DNA from: an uncultured Acetobacteraceae bacterium
GTDB lineage: Bacteria; Pseudomonadota; Alphaproteobacteria; Acetobacterales; Acetobacteraceae
Direction: 5' to 3'
DNA: 64,000 nucleotides
Assembly: GCA_903907955.1 (NCBI GenBank)
Contig: CAIVPZ010000068.1
Span: 1-64,000 of the forward strand
Position numbers and translations under genes: made by a program. Position 1 is the first letter of the stretch, and each line of letters opens with the position of its first letter. Positions 16,231-26,098 of the stretch are shown here, one piece after another. A model generated the notes under the pieces. The model did not search any database. It saw only the letters and a program-made list of their open reading frames with translations, and was not told the origin of the DNA.

Positions 16231-17583
16231 ATGGACATCACCGCGATCATCGAGAAATACGACGCGCGCGTGCCGCGCTACACCAGCTACCCGACGGCGC
16301 CGCATTTCTCGCCGGCGGTGGATGCCGGGGTCTATGGCGGCTGGCTGGCCGCCCTGCCGGAAAACGCCGTGCTGTCGCTGTATCTGCACGTGCCGTTCTG
16401 TGCCCAGCTGTGCTGGTACTGCGGCTGCCACACCACCGCGGTGAACAAGCCGGAGCCGGTGGAATCCTACGCCGACACGCTGCTGACCGAGATCGACACC
16501 GTTGCCCGCGCGATCGGCCGCAAGCTGCGGGTCAAGCATGTGCACTGGGGCGGCGGCACGCCGACGGTGATGCCGCCGAAGCGCATGGCCGAGATCATGG
16601 ACCGCCTGCGCGCCCGCTTCACCTTCGAACCCGACGCCGAGATCGCCGTCGAGATCGACCCGCGCACCGCCACCGAGGACGTGCTCGACGGCCTGGTCCG
16701 CATGGGCTGCAACCGGGCCAGCCTCGGCGTGCAGGATTTCGACCCGAAGGTGCAGCAGGCGGTCAACCGGGTGCAGTCCTGGGACCTGACCCGCTCGGTC
16801 GCCGACGCGCTGCGCGCCCGCGGCATCGGCTCGATCAATGTCGATCTGATGTACGGCCTGCCGCACCAGACCGCCGAAGGCACGGTGGAAACGGTCGGCC
16901 GCGCCCTTGACCTCAATCCCGACCGGATCGCCGTGTTCGGCTATGCCCATGTGCCCTGGATGAAGAAGCAGCAATTGCTGCTGCCGGAGGACGCGCTGCC
17001 CGGCCAGATGGAGCGCTGGGCGCAGTTGCAGGTCACCGAGCGGGTGATTACCGCGCGCGGCTACCGGGCGATCGGCCTCGACCACTACGCCCTGCCCGAC
17101 GATCACCTGTCCACCGCGCTCGACAGCGAGTCGCTGCGCCGCAATTTCCAGGGCTACACCACCGACCAGGCGCCGGTGCTGGTCGGCTTCGGCGCCTCGT
17201 CGATTGGTTCGCTGCCTGAAGGTTATGTGCAGAACGCCGCCGCCCTGCCGGAATGGCGCGACAAGGTGCGCGCCGGCGAACTGCCGACCAAGCGCGGCAT
17301 CGCGCTGAATGCCGAGGACCGGCTGCGCCGCGACGTCATCGAGCAGCTGATGTGCCAGGGCCGGGTGAACATCGCCAGCATCGCCAGGCGGCACGGTGCC
17401 GACCCCGCGACGCTGCGCGCCGCCGAACCCCGCCTGCAGGCGATGGCCGATGACGGCGTGGTGGACTGGGACGGCAGCACGGTGTCCATCCGCCCGGAGG
17501 CACGGCCGTTCGTGCGCACGGTGGCGGCGGTGTTCGACACCTACCTCAAGCCGGACCAGGCCAAGCACGCGCGCGTGGTGTAG
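16231..17583 (+). CDS. hemN: oxygen-independent coproporphyrinogen III dehydrogenase HemN
   Basis: A cytoplasmic radical-SAM enzyme of haem synthesis that decarboxylates coproporphyrinogen III to protoporphyrinogen IX without oxygen. The 450-aa protein has the cluster motif CAQLCWYCGC (Cys57, Cys61, Cys64 and the extra Cys66 typical of true HemN), HWGGGTPT after it, and the C-terminal HemN_C domain (about 360-430). Length is that of genuine HemN, not the shorter HemW. It follows an FNR box and precedes the 2OG-oxygenase gene by 2 bases. Confidence 0.93.
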   Translation: MDITAIIEKYDARVPRYTSYPTAPHFSPAVDAGVYGGWLAALPENAVLSLYLHVPFCAQLCWYCGCHTTAVNKPEPVESYADTLLTEIDTVARAIGRKLRVKHVHWGGGTPTVMPPKRMAEIMDRLRARFTFEPDAEIAVEIDPRTATEDVLDGLVRMGCNRASLGVQDFDPKVQQAVNRVQSWDLTRSVADALRARGIGSINVDLMYGLPHQTAEGTVETVGRALDLNPDRIAVFGYAHVPWMKKQQLLLPEDALPGQMERWAQLQVTERVITARGYRAIGLDHYALPDDHLSTALDSESLRRNFQGYTTDQAPVLVGFGASSIGSLPEGYVQNAAALPEWRDKVRAGELPTKRGIALNAEDRLRRDVIEQLMCQGRVNIASIARRHGADPATLRAAEPRLQAMADDGVVDWDGSTVSIRPEARPFVRTVAAVFDTYLKPDQAKHARVV

Positions 17584-17585
17584 CC

Positions 17586-18215
17586 ATGGCCGCAGGGCTG
17601 CTCGACGCCGACGCTCTGCGGCAGGCCGGGCTGCAACGTGATCCGTTTGATCATGTTGTCGTGCCCGGCTTCGTTCCCGCCGCCGAGGCGGCCGCCATCC
17701 GCACGTGTTTCCCGGTGGCCGACCATGGCGGGGTGAAGCCGGCGCACAGCCGCACCCCAGGCGACAAGCTGGACGCGCTGCTGACGGCGCTGCGCCAGCC
17801 GCGCACCAGTGCGCTGTTCTCCGAAATTTTCGGCGTCCATCTGGTGCCCGAGACGCTGATGATCCACCTGCGCAGCCGCTGCCGGCCGCAGGACGGCCGC
17901 ATCCACGTGGACAGCCGCGACAAGGTGGTCACCGGGCTGATCTACTTCAACGAGGACTGGCCCCACCAGGGCGGCCGGCTGCGCCTGCTGCGCAGCGCCG
18001 ACGACCTGGAAGACATGGCCGGCGAGGTGCTGCCGCTGGACGGCACGCTGGTGGCGTTCCGCCGCAGCGACACCTCGTTCCACGGCCACCACCCGCATAG
18101 CGGCGTGCGCCGCTGTGTCATGTTCAACTGGATGGTGGACGAAGCCGCCGCAAGACGCGAGACGCGGCGGCATGGGATTTCGGCAATATTCAAACGGTTG
18201 ATCCGGAAAGCCTGA
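17586..18215 (+). CDS. 2-oxoglutarate/Fe(II)-dependent oxygenase, prolyl 4-hydroxylase-like
   Basis: A 209-aa double-stranded beta-helix oxygenase. Iron ligands are visible as His107-x-Asp109 (HVD) and His166 in FHGH, with Arg175/Arg176 placed to bind 2-oxoglutarate. LIYFNEDWPHQGGRLRL is typical of the prolyl-hydroxylase-like branch. The substrate is unknown. It starts 2 bases after hemN and so shares its FNR-controlled transcript, which is curious for an enzyme that needs O2; a role in oxygen sensing or in the oxic-anoxic change is speculation. Confidence 0.75.
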   Translation: MAAGLLDADALRQAGLQRDPFDHVVVPGFVPAAEAAAIRTCFPVADHGGVKPAHSRTPGDKLDALLTALRQPRTSALFSEIFGVHLVPETLMIHLRSRCRPQDGRIHVDSRDKVVTGLIYFNEDWPHQGGRLRLLRSADDLEDMAGEVLPLDGTLVAFRRSDTSFHGHHPHSGVRRCVMFNWMVDEAAARRETRRHGISAIFKRLIRKA

Positions 18216-18227
18216 AGTACGGCGGCC

Positions 18228-18719
18228 TTATCCGGCGTTGCAGGTCTTCCGCTTGGGCGCCGTCTCCTCGATCGGCTTCCACAGCGTGGCCCCCTCGGGC
18301 CGGTGCCCGGCGGCATACAGCCCGGAGGCCGCCAGTGAGGTCTGCCCCAGCACCATGGTGCGGATCGCCGAGCAGCCCAGCCGTTCGGCCAGCGCGTCAA
18401 GCTCGTTCACCAGGGCGGACATGACGGATTGCGGGTCCAGCACGTCCACCGCGACCATGTGTTCGGCGATCAGGATGGGTCCATGCGCCAGATCGTGTTC
18501 GCGACGGTACAGGAACAGGCCGCACGGCAACTGGCGCGGGCTGCGCAATACCACCCGGATGCCGCCCTGGTCGGCGCGCCGCGGATTGGCGATGCGCTTG
18601 GCGATGCGCATCCAGGTTTTCAGGTCGAGGGTCGGAACCACCTCCCGCACCAGCGGATAGACAGTATGGACCTGATCCGGCAACAGATTGTTGCACGTGA
18701 AAGCCGACATGCTCGCCAT
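18228..18719 (-). CDS. GNAT-like protein under a perfect FNR box
   Basis: A 163-aa protein. The middle, LIAEHMVAVDVLDPQSVMSALVNELDALAERLGC, resembles the beta4-alpha3 part of GNAT acetyltransferases, and AAGLYAAGHRPEG-like sequence near the end (SGLYAAGHRPEG) fits the usual late Tyr region; the acetyl-CoA loop is not clear, so activity is uncertain. The C-terminus is basic. The ATG at 18719 was chosen; 18731 and 18710 are in-frame alternatives. A perfect FNR box is 50 bases upstream. It converges with the oxygenase gene. Confidence 0.55.
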   Translation of the reverse strand: MASMSAFTCNNLLPDQVHTVYPLVREVVPTLDLKTWMRIAKRIANPRRADQGGIRVVLRSPRQLPCGLFLYRREHDLAHGPILIAEHMVAVDVLDPQSVMSALVNELDALAERLGCSAIRTMVLGQTSLAASGLYAAGHRPEGATLWKPIEETAPKRKTCNAG

Positions 18720-18768
18720 TGTTCCGCTCACTGGTTAAGTGTGCGCCGCATGGCGGCGTTGCTGCCTT

Positions 18769-18782
18769 GATCTGCATCAAGG
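18769..18782. promoter_or_regulatory. perfect FNR box between the GNAT-like gene and fnr
   Basis: TTGATCTGCATCAA matches the FNR consensus exactly. The centre is 56 bases before the start of the minus-strand GNAT-like gene and 110 bases before the fnr start. It could activate the first and also give fnr autoregulation. Confidence 0.8.
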
Positions 18783-18885
18783 CAGGTTCTGGCAGCGCCG
18801 CGTAAAAGAGGTTCACGCTGCGGGGTGCCTCGGCTAAGATCACGGATTGCTGCCACTTGGTGGCAGTTTCCTGTGTGGATGGCCG

Positions 18886-19638
18886 ATGACGCACCTCCGT
18901 GTTCGTCCTCTGATCGTCGAATCCGTTCGGCCATCAGAGCCATGCGCCGCCTGCGAGGCGCGGCCGTTCAGCGTCTGCAACGCGATCGACCAGCGCGACA
19001 TCGAGCGCCTCGCGGCGCTCGCCGTCAGCCTCAGCGTCGATGCCGGCCGCACCTTCATCGAGGAAGGCGACCCGGCCGAGCACTTCTTCAACGTCACCGC
19101 CGGCACCGCCAAGCTGTTCAAACTGCTGCCGGACGGGCGGCGGCAGATCACCGGCTTCGCCTCGATGGGCACGTTCCTCGGCCTCGCGGTGTCGTCCACC
19201 TATGCGTTCGGCGCCGAGGCGGTGGAGCCGATGCGCATCTGCCGGTTCTCCCGCCCCAAGCTGCGCGCCCTGCTCGACGATTTCCCGGCGATGGAAAAGC
19301 GCCTGCTGGAGGTGGCCTCCAACGAGCTGGTCGCCGCGCAGGAGCAGATGCTGCTGCTCGGCCGCAAGACGGCGCGGGAGCGTCTGGCCTCGTTCCTGGT
19401 CACCCGCGGCGTCTGCGCCGGCAACGGCGCGCCCGCCTGCGGCCACCGCGCCGCCGAGAAAGTCACCCTGCCGATGACGCGCAGCGACATCGCCGACTAT
19501 CTGGGCCTGACCATCGAGACGGTCAGCCGCACCCTGACCCGGTTCAAGAGCGAGCGGCTGATCGACATTCCCAACGCCGCGGACATCCTCATCCGCGACC
19601 ATGCCGCCTTGCGCAGCCTCGCCACCGGGCTGCACTGA
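18886..19638 (+). CDS. fnr: oxygen-sensing FNR-family regulator
   Basis: A CRP/FNR regulator of 250 aa that activates genes in low oxygen. Cysteines 20, 23 and 31 (C-x2-C-x7-C) plus Cys119 make up the four ligands of the oxygen-labile [4Fe-4S] cluster in the FnrL/FnrN/AadR group. Cyclic-nucleotide-like barrel about 35-150; the recognition helix ETVSR (211-215) is the one that reads TTGAT, matching the boxes found nearby. It has no haem or FixL-type features. The ATG at 18886 was chosen for normal length; 18847 is an in-frame alternative. It is followed by a structured repeat element directly after the stop. Confidence 0.93.
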   Translation: MTHLRVRPLIVESVRPSEPCAACEARPFSVCNAIDQRDIERLAALAVSLSVDAGRTFIEEGDPAEHFFNVTAGTAKLFKLLPDGRRQITGFASMGTFLGLAVSSTYAFGAEAVEPMRICRFSRPKLRALLDDFPAMEKRLLEVASNELVAAQEQMLLLGRKTARERLASFLVTRGVCAGNGAPACGHRAAEKVTLPMTRSDIADYLGLTIETVSRTLTRFKSERLIDIPNAADILIRDHAALRSLATGLH

Positions 19639-19745
19639 GAGTTTGAAAAAGAATGCCCGCAAGCCGCCGAACAATGACGGAAAACTCAATGATGGCAGCG
19701 GGCGTTCTTTTTCAAGTTCGATTGCTTTTCAGGCGCTGAGGCGGC
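19639..19745. repeat. long structured repeat (family B, copy 1), after fnr
   Basis: Directly after the fnr stop. An 18-bp stem pairs 19643-19660 with 19698-19715 (17 of 18 positions), and GAGTTT (19639-19644) can instead pair with AAACTC (19682-19687). After the stem comes AAGTTCGATTGCTT, shared with copy 2 at 27243. It could act as a terminator or 3' stabiliser for fnr; it is not a simple poly-T terminator. Confidence 0.8.
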
Positions 19746-19757
19746 GCCGGCGTTCCC

Positions 19758-20384
19758 ATGCCGGATTACGCGCTCGAATCGGCGGCCGGCGGCCGGGTCG
19801 CCGGCATCGACGAGGCCGGGCGCGGGCCGCTCGCCGGCCCGGTGCTGGCCGCTGCGGTGGTGCTGCCGCGCCGGGTGCCGCCGGCGCTGGCGGCGCTGCT
19901 CAACGATTCCAAGCTGCTCTCCGCCGCCCGGCGCGAAGCCGCCTTTGCCGCCCTGATCGCCGCGCGCGCGGCGGGGCAGGTGGAAATCGGCGTCGGCGCC
20001 GCCTCGGTGGCGGACATCGCCCGCGTCAACATCCTGCAGGCCGCGCTGCTGGCGATGTGCCGGGCGGTGGCCAGGCTGCCCAACCTGCCGGACCTTGCTT
20101 TGGTCGACGGCAACTGCCCGCCGGCGCTGCCCTGCCCGGTGCGCTGCGTGATCGGCGGCGACCGGCTGAGCCTGTCGATCGCCGCCGCCTCGATCGTCGC
20201 CAAGGTGCTGCGGGATCGCGCCATGACGCGGCTGGCGGTGCGTTATCCGGGCTATGACTGGCACCGCAACGCCGGCTACGGCACCGCGGGCCACCGTGCC
20301 GGCCTGCTGGCGCTGGGGCCGACCCCGCACCACCGCGCCAGCTTCGGCCTGGTGCGCCAACTGGGGCAACCAGGCCTGCCTTGA
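19758..20384 (+). CDS. rnhB: ribonuclease HII
   Basis: Cleaves RNA in RNA-DNA hybrids and removes single ribonucleotides from DNA. The 208-aa protein shows the family signature [14 protein letters not shown] (16-29, with Asp-Glu metal ligands), LVDGN with the third acidic ligand near residue 115, and [12 protein letters not shown] with the last. Length is normal. It is followed by ccrM 102 bases downstream, a neighbourhood seen in other alphaproteobacteria. Confidence 0.94.
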   Translation: MPDYALESAAGGRVAGIDEAGRGPLAGPVLAAAVVLPRRVPPALAALLNDSKLLSAARREAAFAALIAARAAGQVEIGVGAASVADIARVNILQAALLAMCRAVARLPNLPDLALVDGNCPPALPCPVRCVIGGDRLSLSIAAASIVAKVLRDRAMTRLAVRYPGYDWHRNAGYGTAGHRAGLLALGPTPHHRASFGLVRQLGQPGLP

Positions 20385-20486
20385 TCGCGATCCCCGATTG
20401 ACGCGGTCACGGCGGACACGATTCAAGTTGCCTCGGCGGGCCGTGCTCCGCCACCATTCCCCCCAGCACCGGAGGCGCCTCTGCCC

Positions 20487-21560
20487 GTGGAGATCATCCG
20501 CGAACTGCCCCTGGATCAGGTGATCCTGGGTGAAGCCGTGCGCATCATGCGCATGCTGCCGCCTGCCTCCGTCCACTGCATCTTCGCCGACCCGCCCTAC
20601 AACCTCCAGTTGCGCGGCGAACTGCGCCGCCCCGACGACAGTGTGGTGGACGGCGTCGATGACGACTGGGACCATTTTACCGATTTCGCCGCCTACGACG
20701 CCTTCACCCGCGACTGGCTGACCGAAAGTCGCCGCCTGCTGCGCAAGGACGGCACGCTCTGGGTGATCGGTACCTACCATAACATCTTCCGGATCGGCGC
20801 CATCCTGCAGGAGCTGGGGTTCTGGATCCTGAACGACGTGGTCTGGCGCAAGGCCAACCCGATGCCGAACTTCCGCGGCCGGCGCTTCACCAACGCGCAT
20901 GAGACGCTGATCTGGGCAGCGCCGGGGCGGGACGCGCGCTACCGGTTCAACTACCAGGCCATGAAGGCGCTGAACGACGACGTGCAGATGCGCAGCGACT
21001 GGTATTTCCCGCTCTGCACCGGCCCCGAGCGGCTGCGCAACGAGCACGGGCTGAAACTGCACCCGACCCAGAAGCCCGAGGCGCTGCTGCACCGGGTGCT
21101 GATGTCCTGCACCAGCCCCGGCGACATCGTGCTGGACCCGTTCCTCGGCACCGGCACCACCGCGGCGGTCGCCCGCCGCCTCTCCCGCCACTTCATCGGC
21201 ATCGAGCGCCACCCCGCCTATGTCGAGGCCGCCCTCGGCCGGGTGCGGCGGGTCCGTCCGGCGGCCACCGATGCGCTGGCCGCCACCCCGACCAAGCGCG
21301 AGGCGGTGCGGGTGCCGTTCGGCTCGCTGGTGGAGCGCGGGCTGCTGGCCGCCGGCACCCTGCTGACCGACCGCATGCGCCGGGTGCAGGCGGTGGTGGT
21401 CGCCGACGGCACGCTGCGCTGCGGCGAACTGCAGGGATCGATCCACCAGGTCGGCGCCGCGGTGCAGAACGCGCCGTCGTGCAACGGCTGGACCTTCTGG
21501 CATTTCGAACAGGATGGCAAGCTGGTGCCGATCGACCGGCTGCGGGCGCCGCAGGGCTGA
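20487..21560 (+). CDS. ccrM: CcrM-type DNA adenine methyltransferase (GANTC)
   Basis: A beta-class N6-adenine methyltransferase of 357 aa that in alphaproteobacteria methylates GANTC and marks cell-cycle progress. Seen: the catalytic DPPYNLQL (35-42), the SAM-binding DPFLGTGTT in the last third of the catalytic domain, and the C-terminal extension (about 270-355) with a CcrM-specific end, [15 protein letters not shown]. Length is that of Caulobacter CcrM. The start is GTG at 20487, with GGAGG 11 bases before it. No restriction enzyme gene is present, as expected for a solitary methyltransferase. Confidence 0.93.
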   Translation: MEIIRELPLDQVILGEAVRIMRMLPPASVHCIFADPPYNLQLRGELRRPDDSVVDGVDDDWDHFTDFAAYDAFTRDWLTESRRLLRKDGTLWVIGTYHNIFRIGAILQELGFWILNDVVWRKANPMPNFRGRRFTNAHETLIWAAPGRDARYRFNYQAMKALNDDVQMRSDWYFPLCTGPERLRNEHGLKLHPTQKPEALLHRVLMSCTSPGDIVLDPFLGTGTTAAVARRLSRHFIGIERHPAYVEAALGRVRRVRPAATDALAATPTKREAVRVPFGSLVERGLLAAGTLLTDRMRRVQAVVVADGTLRCGELQGSIHQVGAAVQNAPSCNGWTFWHFEQDGKLVPIDRLRAPQG

Positions 21561-21675
21561 GCAGTCGATTCCTTTTGTTCGGCCGGGATGGCGTGCGCGG
21601 TGCCGCGGCGCTTGACGCCGCGACCCGACCGGCGTCCGCTGCGCCCCGGGCAACATGCCCCAGGGGAACACAGCC

Positions 21676-21816
21676 ATGGCAAAGGGTCAGAAACGCAGCG
21701 GGCGAGAGGTGAAGAAACCGAAAGCCTCGAAGACCGCCGCCACAGCGACACCAACCGGATTCGGCGCCCTCGCCCCGCAGCGGCCGCAGCCGACGAAATC
21801 GACGCCGACCAAGTAG
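21676..21816 (+). CDS. small basic conserved protein (46 aa)
   Basis: ATG at 21676 follows AGGGGA by 8 bases and opens a 46-codon frame ending with TAG. The protein begins MAKGQKRSGREVKKPK and is rich in Lys, Pro, Ala and Thr. This beginning is familiar from many short proteobacterial proteins of unknown function. Probably soluble and disordered; nucleic-acid contact is a guess from charge. It lies between ccrM and uvrB, on the same strand. Confidence 0.7.
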   Translation: MAKGQKRSGREVKKPKASKTAATATPTGFGALAPQRPQPTKSTPTK

Positions 21817-21897
21817 CACTCCCGGCGCGTGCGGGGCCGGGCGAAGCTGGACGATCCGGCCCCGCGCTGTCATCTCTGCGCGGAGGAGCTTGCCCCG

Positions 21898-24081
21898 ATG
21901 TCCCAGGCCGTGACCCGCCTAGCCCCGGTGCTGTTCATTCCGCAGCGGCAGCCGGTCCGGCCGGCGCTCAACCGGTTGCGGGTGGCGAGCCCGTTCGAGC
22001 CGAGCGGCGACCAGCCCACCGCCATCCGCGCGCTGGTCGCCGGCGTGCAGGCGGGCGAGCGCGACCAGGTGCTGCTGGGGGTGACCGGCTCGGGCAAGAC
22101 CTTCACCATGGCCAAGGTGATCGAGGCGGTGCAGAAGCCGGCGCTGATCCTGGCGCCGAACAAAACCCTGGCCGCGCAGCTGTACGGGGAGATGAAGGCG
22201 TTCTTCCCGGACAATGCGGTGGAGTATTTCGTCAGCTACTACGACTACTACCAGCCTGAAGCCTACGTTCCGCGCACCGACACCTATATCGAAAAAGACG
22301 CGCAGATCAACGAGCAGATCGACCGCATGCGCCACGCCGCCACCCAGGCGCTGCTGGAGCGCAACGACGTCATCATCGTCGCCTCGGTTTCCTGCATCTA
22401 CGGCATCGGCTCGGTGGAAACCTACGCCAAGATGGTGGTGAAGCTGGAGACCGGCGGACGCCTCGACCGCGATCGGGTGGCCAAGGCGCTGGTGGACCTG
22501 CAGTATCGCCGCAACGATGTGGCCTTCGCCCGCGGCACCTTCCGGCTGCGCGGCGAGGTGGTGGACATCTGGCCCAGCCATTACGAGGACCGCGCCTGGC
22601 GGGTAACGCTGTTCGGCGACGAGGTGGAGAAACTGGCCGAGTTCGACCCGCTGACCGGCGAGGTGACGGCGAAGCTGGACACCATCACCGTGTATGCCAA
22701 CAGCCACTATGTTACGCCGCGCCCGACGCTGACCCAGGCGATCCGCGATATCAAGCTGGAGCTGAACCAGCGGCTCGAGGAATTCACCGCTGCGGGCCGG
22801 CTGCTGGAGGCCGAGCGACTCCAGCAGCGCACCACCTTCGATATCGAAATGATGGAAACCACCGGTGCCTGCAAGGGAATCGAGAACTACTCACGCTATC
22901 TGTCCGGCCGCAATGCCGGGGAACCACCGCCGACGCTGTTCGAATACCTGCCGGAAAATGCGCTGCTGATCGTCGATGAAAGCCACGTGACGGTGCCGCA
23001 GATCGGCGGCATGGAGCGCGGCGACTTCGCCCGCAAATCCGTGCTCAGCGATTTCGGCTTCCGGCTGCCCTCCTGCATCGACAACCGGCCGCTGAAATTT
23101 GAGGAGTGGGAACGCTTCCGCCCGCAGACCGTGTTCGTCTCCGCCACCCCCGGCCCGTGGGAGATGGAGCGCACCGGCGGCAGCTTTGCCGAGCAGGTGA
23201 TCCGCCCGACCGGGCTGATCGACCCGATGGTGGAAGTGCGCCCGGTCGAGCGCCAGGTGGACGATCTGCTGGCCGAGTGCCGCACGGTGACGGCGCATGG
23301 CGACCGCATCCTGGTGACGGTGCTGACCAAGCGCATGGCCGAGGACCTGACCGAATACCTCAACGAGCACGGCGTGAAGGTGCGCTACCTGCACTCCGAC
23401 ATCGACACGCTCGAACGCATCGAAATCATCCGCGACCTGCGGCTCGGCGTATTCGACGTGCTGGTGGGCATCAACCTGCTGCGCGAGGGGCTGGACATTC
23501 CCGAATGCGCGCTGGTGGCCATCCTGGATGCCGACAAGGAAGGCTTCCTGCGCAGCCAGACCAGCCTGGTGCAGACCATCGGCCGGGCGGCGCGCAACGT
23601 GGACGGGCGGGTGATCCTGTATGCCGATGTGATGACCCGCAGCGTGCGCTTCGCCATCGAGGAGACCGATCGCCGGCGCAACAAGCAGCGGGCCTGGAAC
23701 GAAGCGCACGGCATCACCCCGCAATCGGTGAAGAAACAGATCGGCCGGGTGCTGGAGAGCGTGTTCGAGCAGGATTACGTGACGGTGGCGCCGGTGCGCG
23801 ATGCCGGGACCACGGAGTTCGTCGGCAAGGATTTGAAGGCGACGATTGCCGAGTTGGAAAAGCGCATGCGCGCGGCGGCGGCCGATCTGGAATTCGAGGC
23901 GGCGGCGCGGCTGCGCGACGAAATCCGGCGGCTGGAGGCGCTCGACCTCGGGCTGGAGCCGCCGCCGGCGGCGTCCGCCTCGTTGCGGCCGCGGCGGGAC
24001 CGCGCGCCGGAGCCGATGGGGCCGGGGGGCGGGGGGTATGACCCGAAGAAGGTGAAGCGCGGGGGGCGGCGGGGGCGATAG
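21898..24081 (+). CDS. uvrB: UvrABC excision repair helicase subunit UvrB
   Basis: Loads on damaged DNA with UvrA and recruits UvrC. The 727-aa protein has Walker A GVTGSGKT, the beta-hairpin region [10 protein letters not shown], helicase motifs IVDESH (II), SATPGPWE (III) and [11 protein letters not shown] (VI), and a UVR domain about 30 residues long near 645-680 that contacts UvrC. The C-terminal 50 residues are rich in Arg, Pro and Gly. The ATG at 21898 has GGAGGA 9 bases upstream. Confidence 0.97.
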   Translation: MSQAVTRLAPVLFIPQRQPVRPALNRLRVASPFEPSGDQPTAIRALVAGVQAGERDQVLLGVTGSGKTFTMAKVIEAVQKPALILAPNKTLAAQLYGEMKAFFPDNAVEYFVSYYDYYQPEAYVPRTDTYIEKDAQINEQIDRMRHAATQALLERNDVIIVASVSCIYGIGSVETYAKMVVKLETGGRLDRDRVAKALVDLQYRRNDVAFARGTFRLRGEVVDIWPSHYEDRAWRVTLFGDEVEKLAEFDPLTGEVTAKLDTITVYANSHYVTPRPTLTQAIRDIKLELNQRLEEFTAAGRLLEAERLQQRTTFDIEMMETTGACKGIENYSRYLSGRNAGEPPPTLFEYLPENALLIVDESHVTVPQIGGMERGDFARKSVLSDFGFRLPSCIDNRPLKFEEWERFRPQTVFVSATPGPWEMERTGGSFAEQVIRPTGLIDPMVEVRPVERQVDDLLAECRTVTAHGDRILVTVLTKRMAEDLTEYLNEHGVKVRYLHSDIDTLERIEIIRDLRLGVFDVLVGINLLREGLDIPECALVAILDADKEGFLRSQTSLVQTIGRAARNVDGRVILYADVMTRSVRFAIEETDRRRNKQRAWNEAHGITPQSVKKQIGRVLESVFEQDYVTVAPVRDAGTTEFVGKDLKATIAELEKRMRAAAADLEFEAAARLRDEIRRLEALDLGLEPPPAASASLRPRRDRAPEPMGPGGGGYDPKKVKRGGRRGR

Positions 24082-24094
24082 TGCCAAATCCTAT

Positions 24095-24225
24095 CGGGGC
24101 GTTGCCCCGAGCCCCACCAGGGGCTTTGCCCCTGGACCCCACCAAGGGCAATAGGCCCTTGGAACCCTTAACGAATGGGGTCAAGGGGGCCACTGCCCCC
24201 TTGCGGGTCCAGGGCGGAGCCCTGG
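24095..24225. repeat. GC-rich tandem hairpins (family A, copy 2; five units)
   Basis: Five stem-loops in a row after uvrB: CGGGGC/GCCCCG, CCAGGGGC/GCCCCTGG, CCAAGGGC/GCCCTTGG (inside a slightly longer stem), AAGGGGGC/GCCCCCTT and CCAGGGC/GCCCTGG. This is the longest cluster of the family in the window. It lies between the ends of two convergent genes (uvrB and the DUF1993 gene), a position suited to two-way transcription ending. Confidence 0.9.
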
Positions 24226-24241
24226 CCTTACCTTCTCCTCG

Positions 24242-24748
24242 TCAGAACTCCCCGAGAAAATCCCGCTTGCCCACATCCACGCCATTATGCCGCAGGATGT
24301 TGTAGGCGGTCGCGCAATGGAAACTGACGTTCGGAATCACGAATCCGATCAGATAGCGCTGGCCGGTGAACCGCAACTCGCCGGAGCGCATCGCCAGCAC
24401 GATCTCACGCGCCTCGCTGCCGTCGATCTGCTCGGGCGTGAAGCCGTCGATGAAGGCCAGCGTTTTGGCAATCCGCGCCTTCAGGTCGGCAAAGGTGGTT
24501 TCGTTGTCTTCCCAGCTCGGCAGTTCGGCCCCGGCCAGCCGTGCCGCGCCACCCTTGGCCATGTCGCAGGCGATCTGCACCTGCCGGCTCAGCGGGAACA
24601 TGTCCGGCGCCAGCCGGTCATTGATCAGCACCGAGGGATCGACGCCCTTCGCCGCGGCAAACGCCGCCCCCTTTTCCAGCACGCCGGACAACCCGCCCAG
24701 CAGCGAACGAAACAGCGGCACCGACGCCTGGTACATCGAAATCGGCAT
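24242..24748 (-). CDS. DUF1993 family protein
   Basis: A 168-aa protein of the DUF1993 family, a DinB-like four-helix bundle group of unknown function. Seen: the start MPISMYQASVPLFRSLLGGL, the central MFPLSRQVQIACDMAKGGAARLAG and the end NVSFHCATAYNILRHNGVDVGKRDFLG, all typical of the family. The ATG at 24748 is 2 bases after the argG stop, so it is translated from the argG transcript. No metabolic link to arginine is known to me. Confidence 0.85.
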   Translation of the reverse strand: MPISMYQASVPLFRSLLGGLSGVLEKGAAFAAAKGVDPSVLINDRLAPDMFPLSRQVQIACDMAKGGAARLAGAELPSWEDNETTFADLKARIAKTLAFIDGFTPEQIDGSEAREIVLAMRSGELRFTGQRYLIGFVIPNVSFHCATAYNILRHNGVDVGKRDFLGEF

Positions 24749-24750
24749 GG

Positions 24751-25980
<1,230 letters not shown>

Positions 25981-26098
25981 GGGCGAGGCACTCCGGGCCA
26001 GTTCGGGAGCGGCAGGTAACGCCGCCGGCGGCGGTTGCGCAAGACGGCCGCGCTGGGCAGGATCATGCCGCCGCCTGTCGCCGCACCGGGGGACCGCC

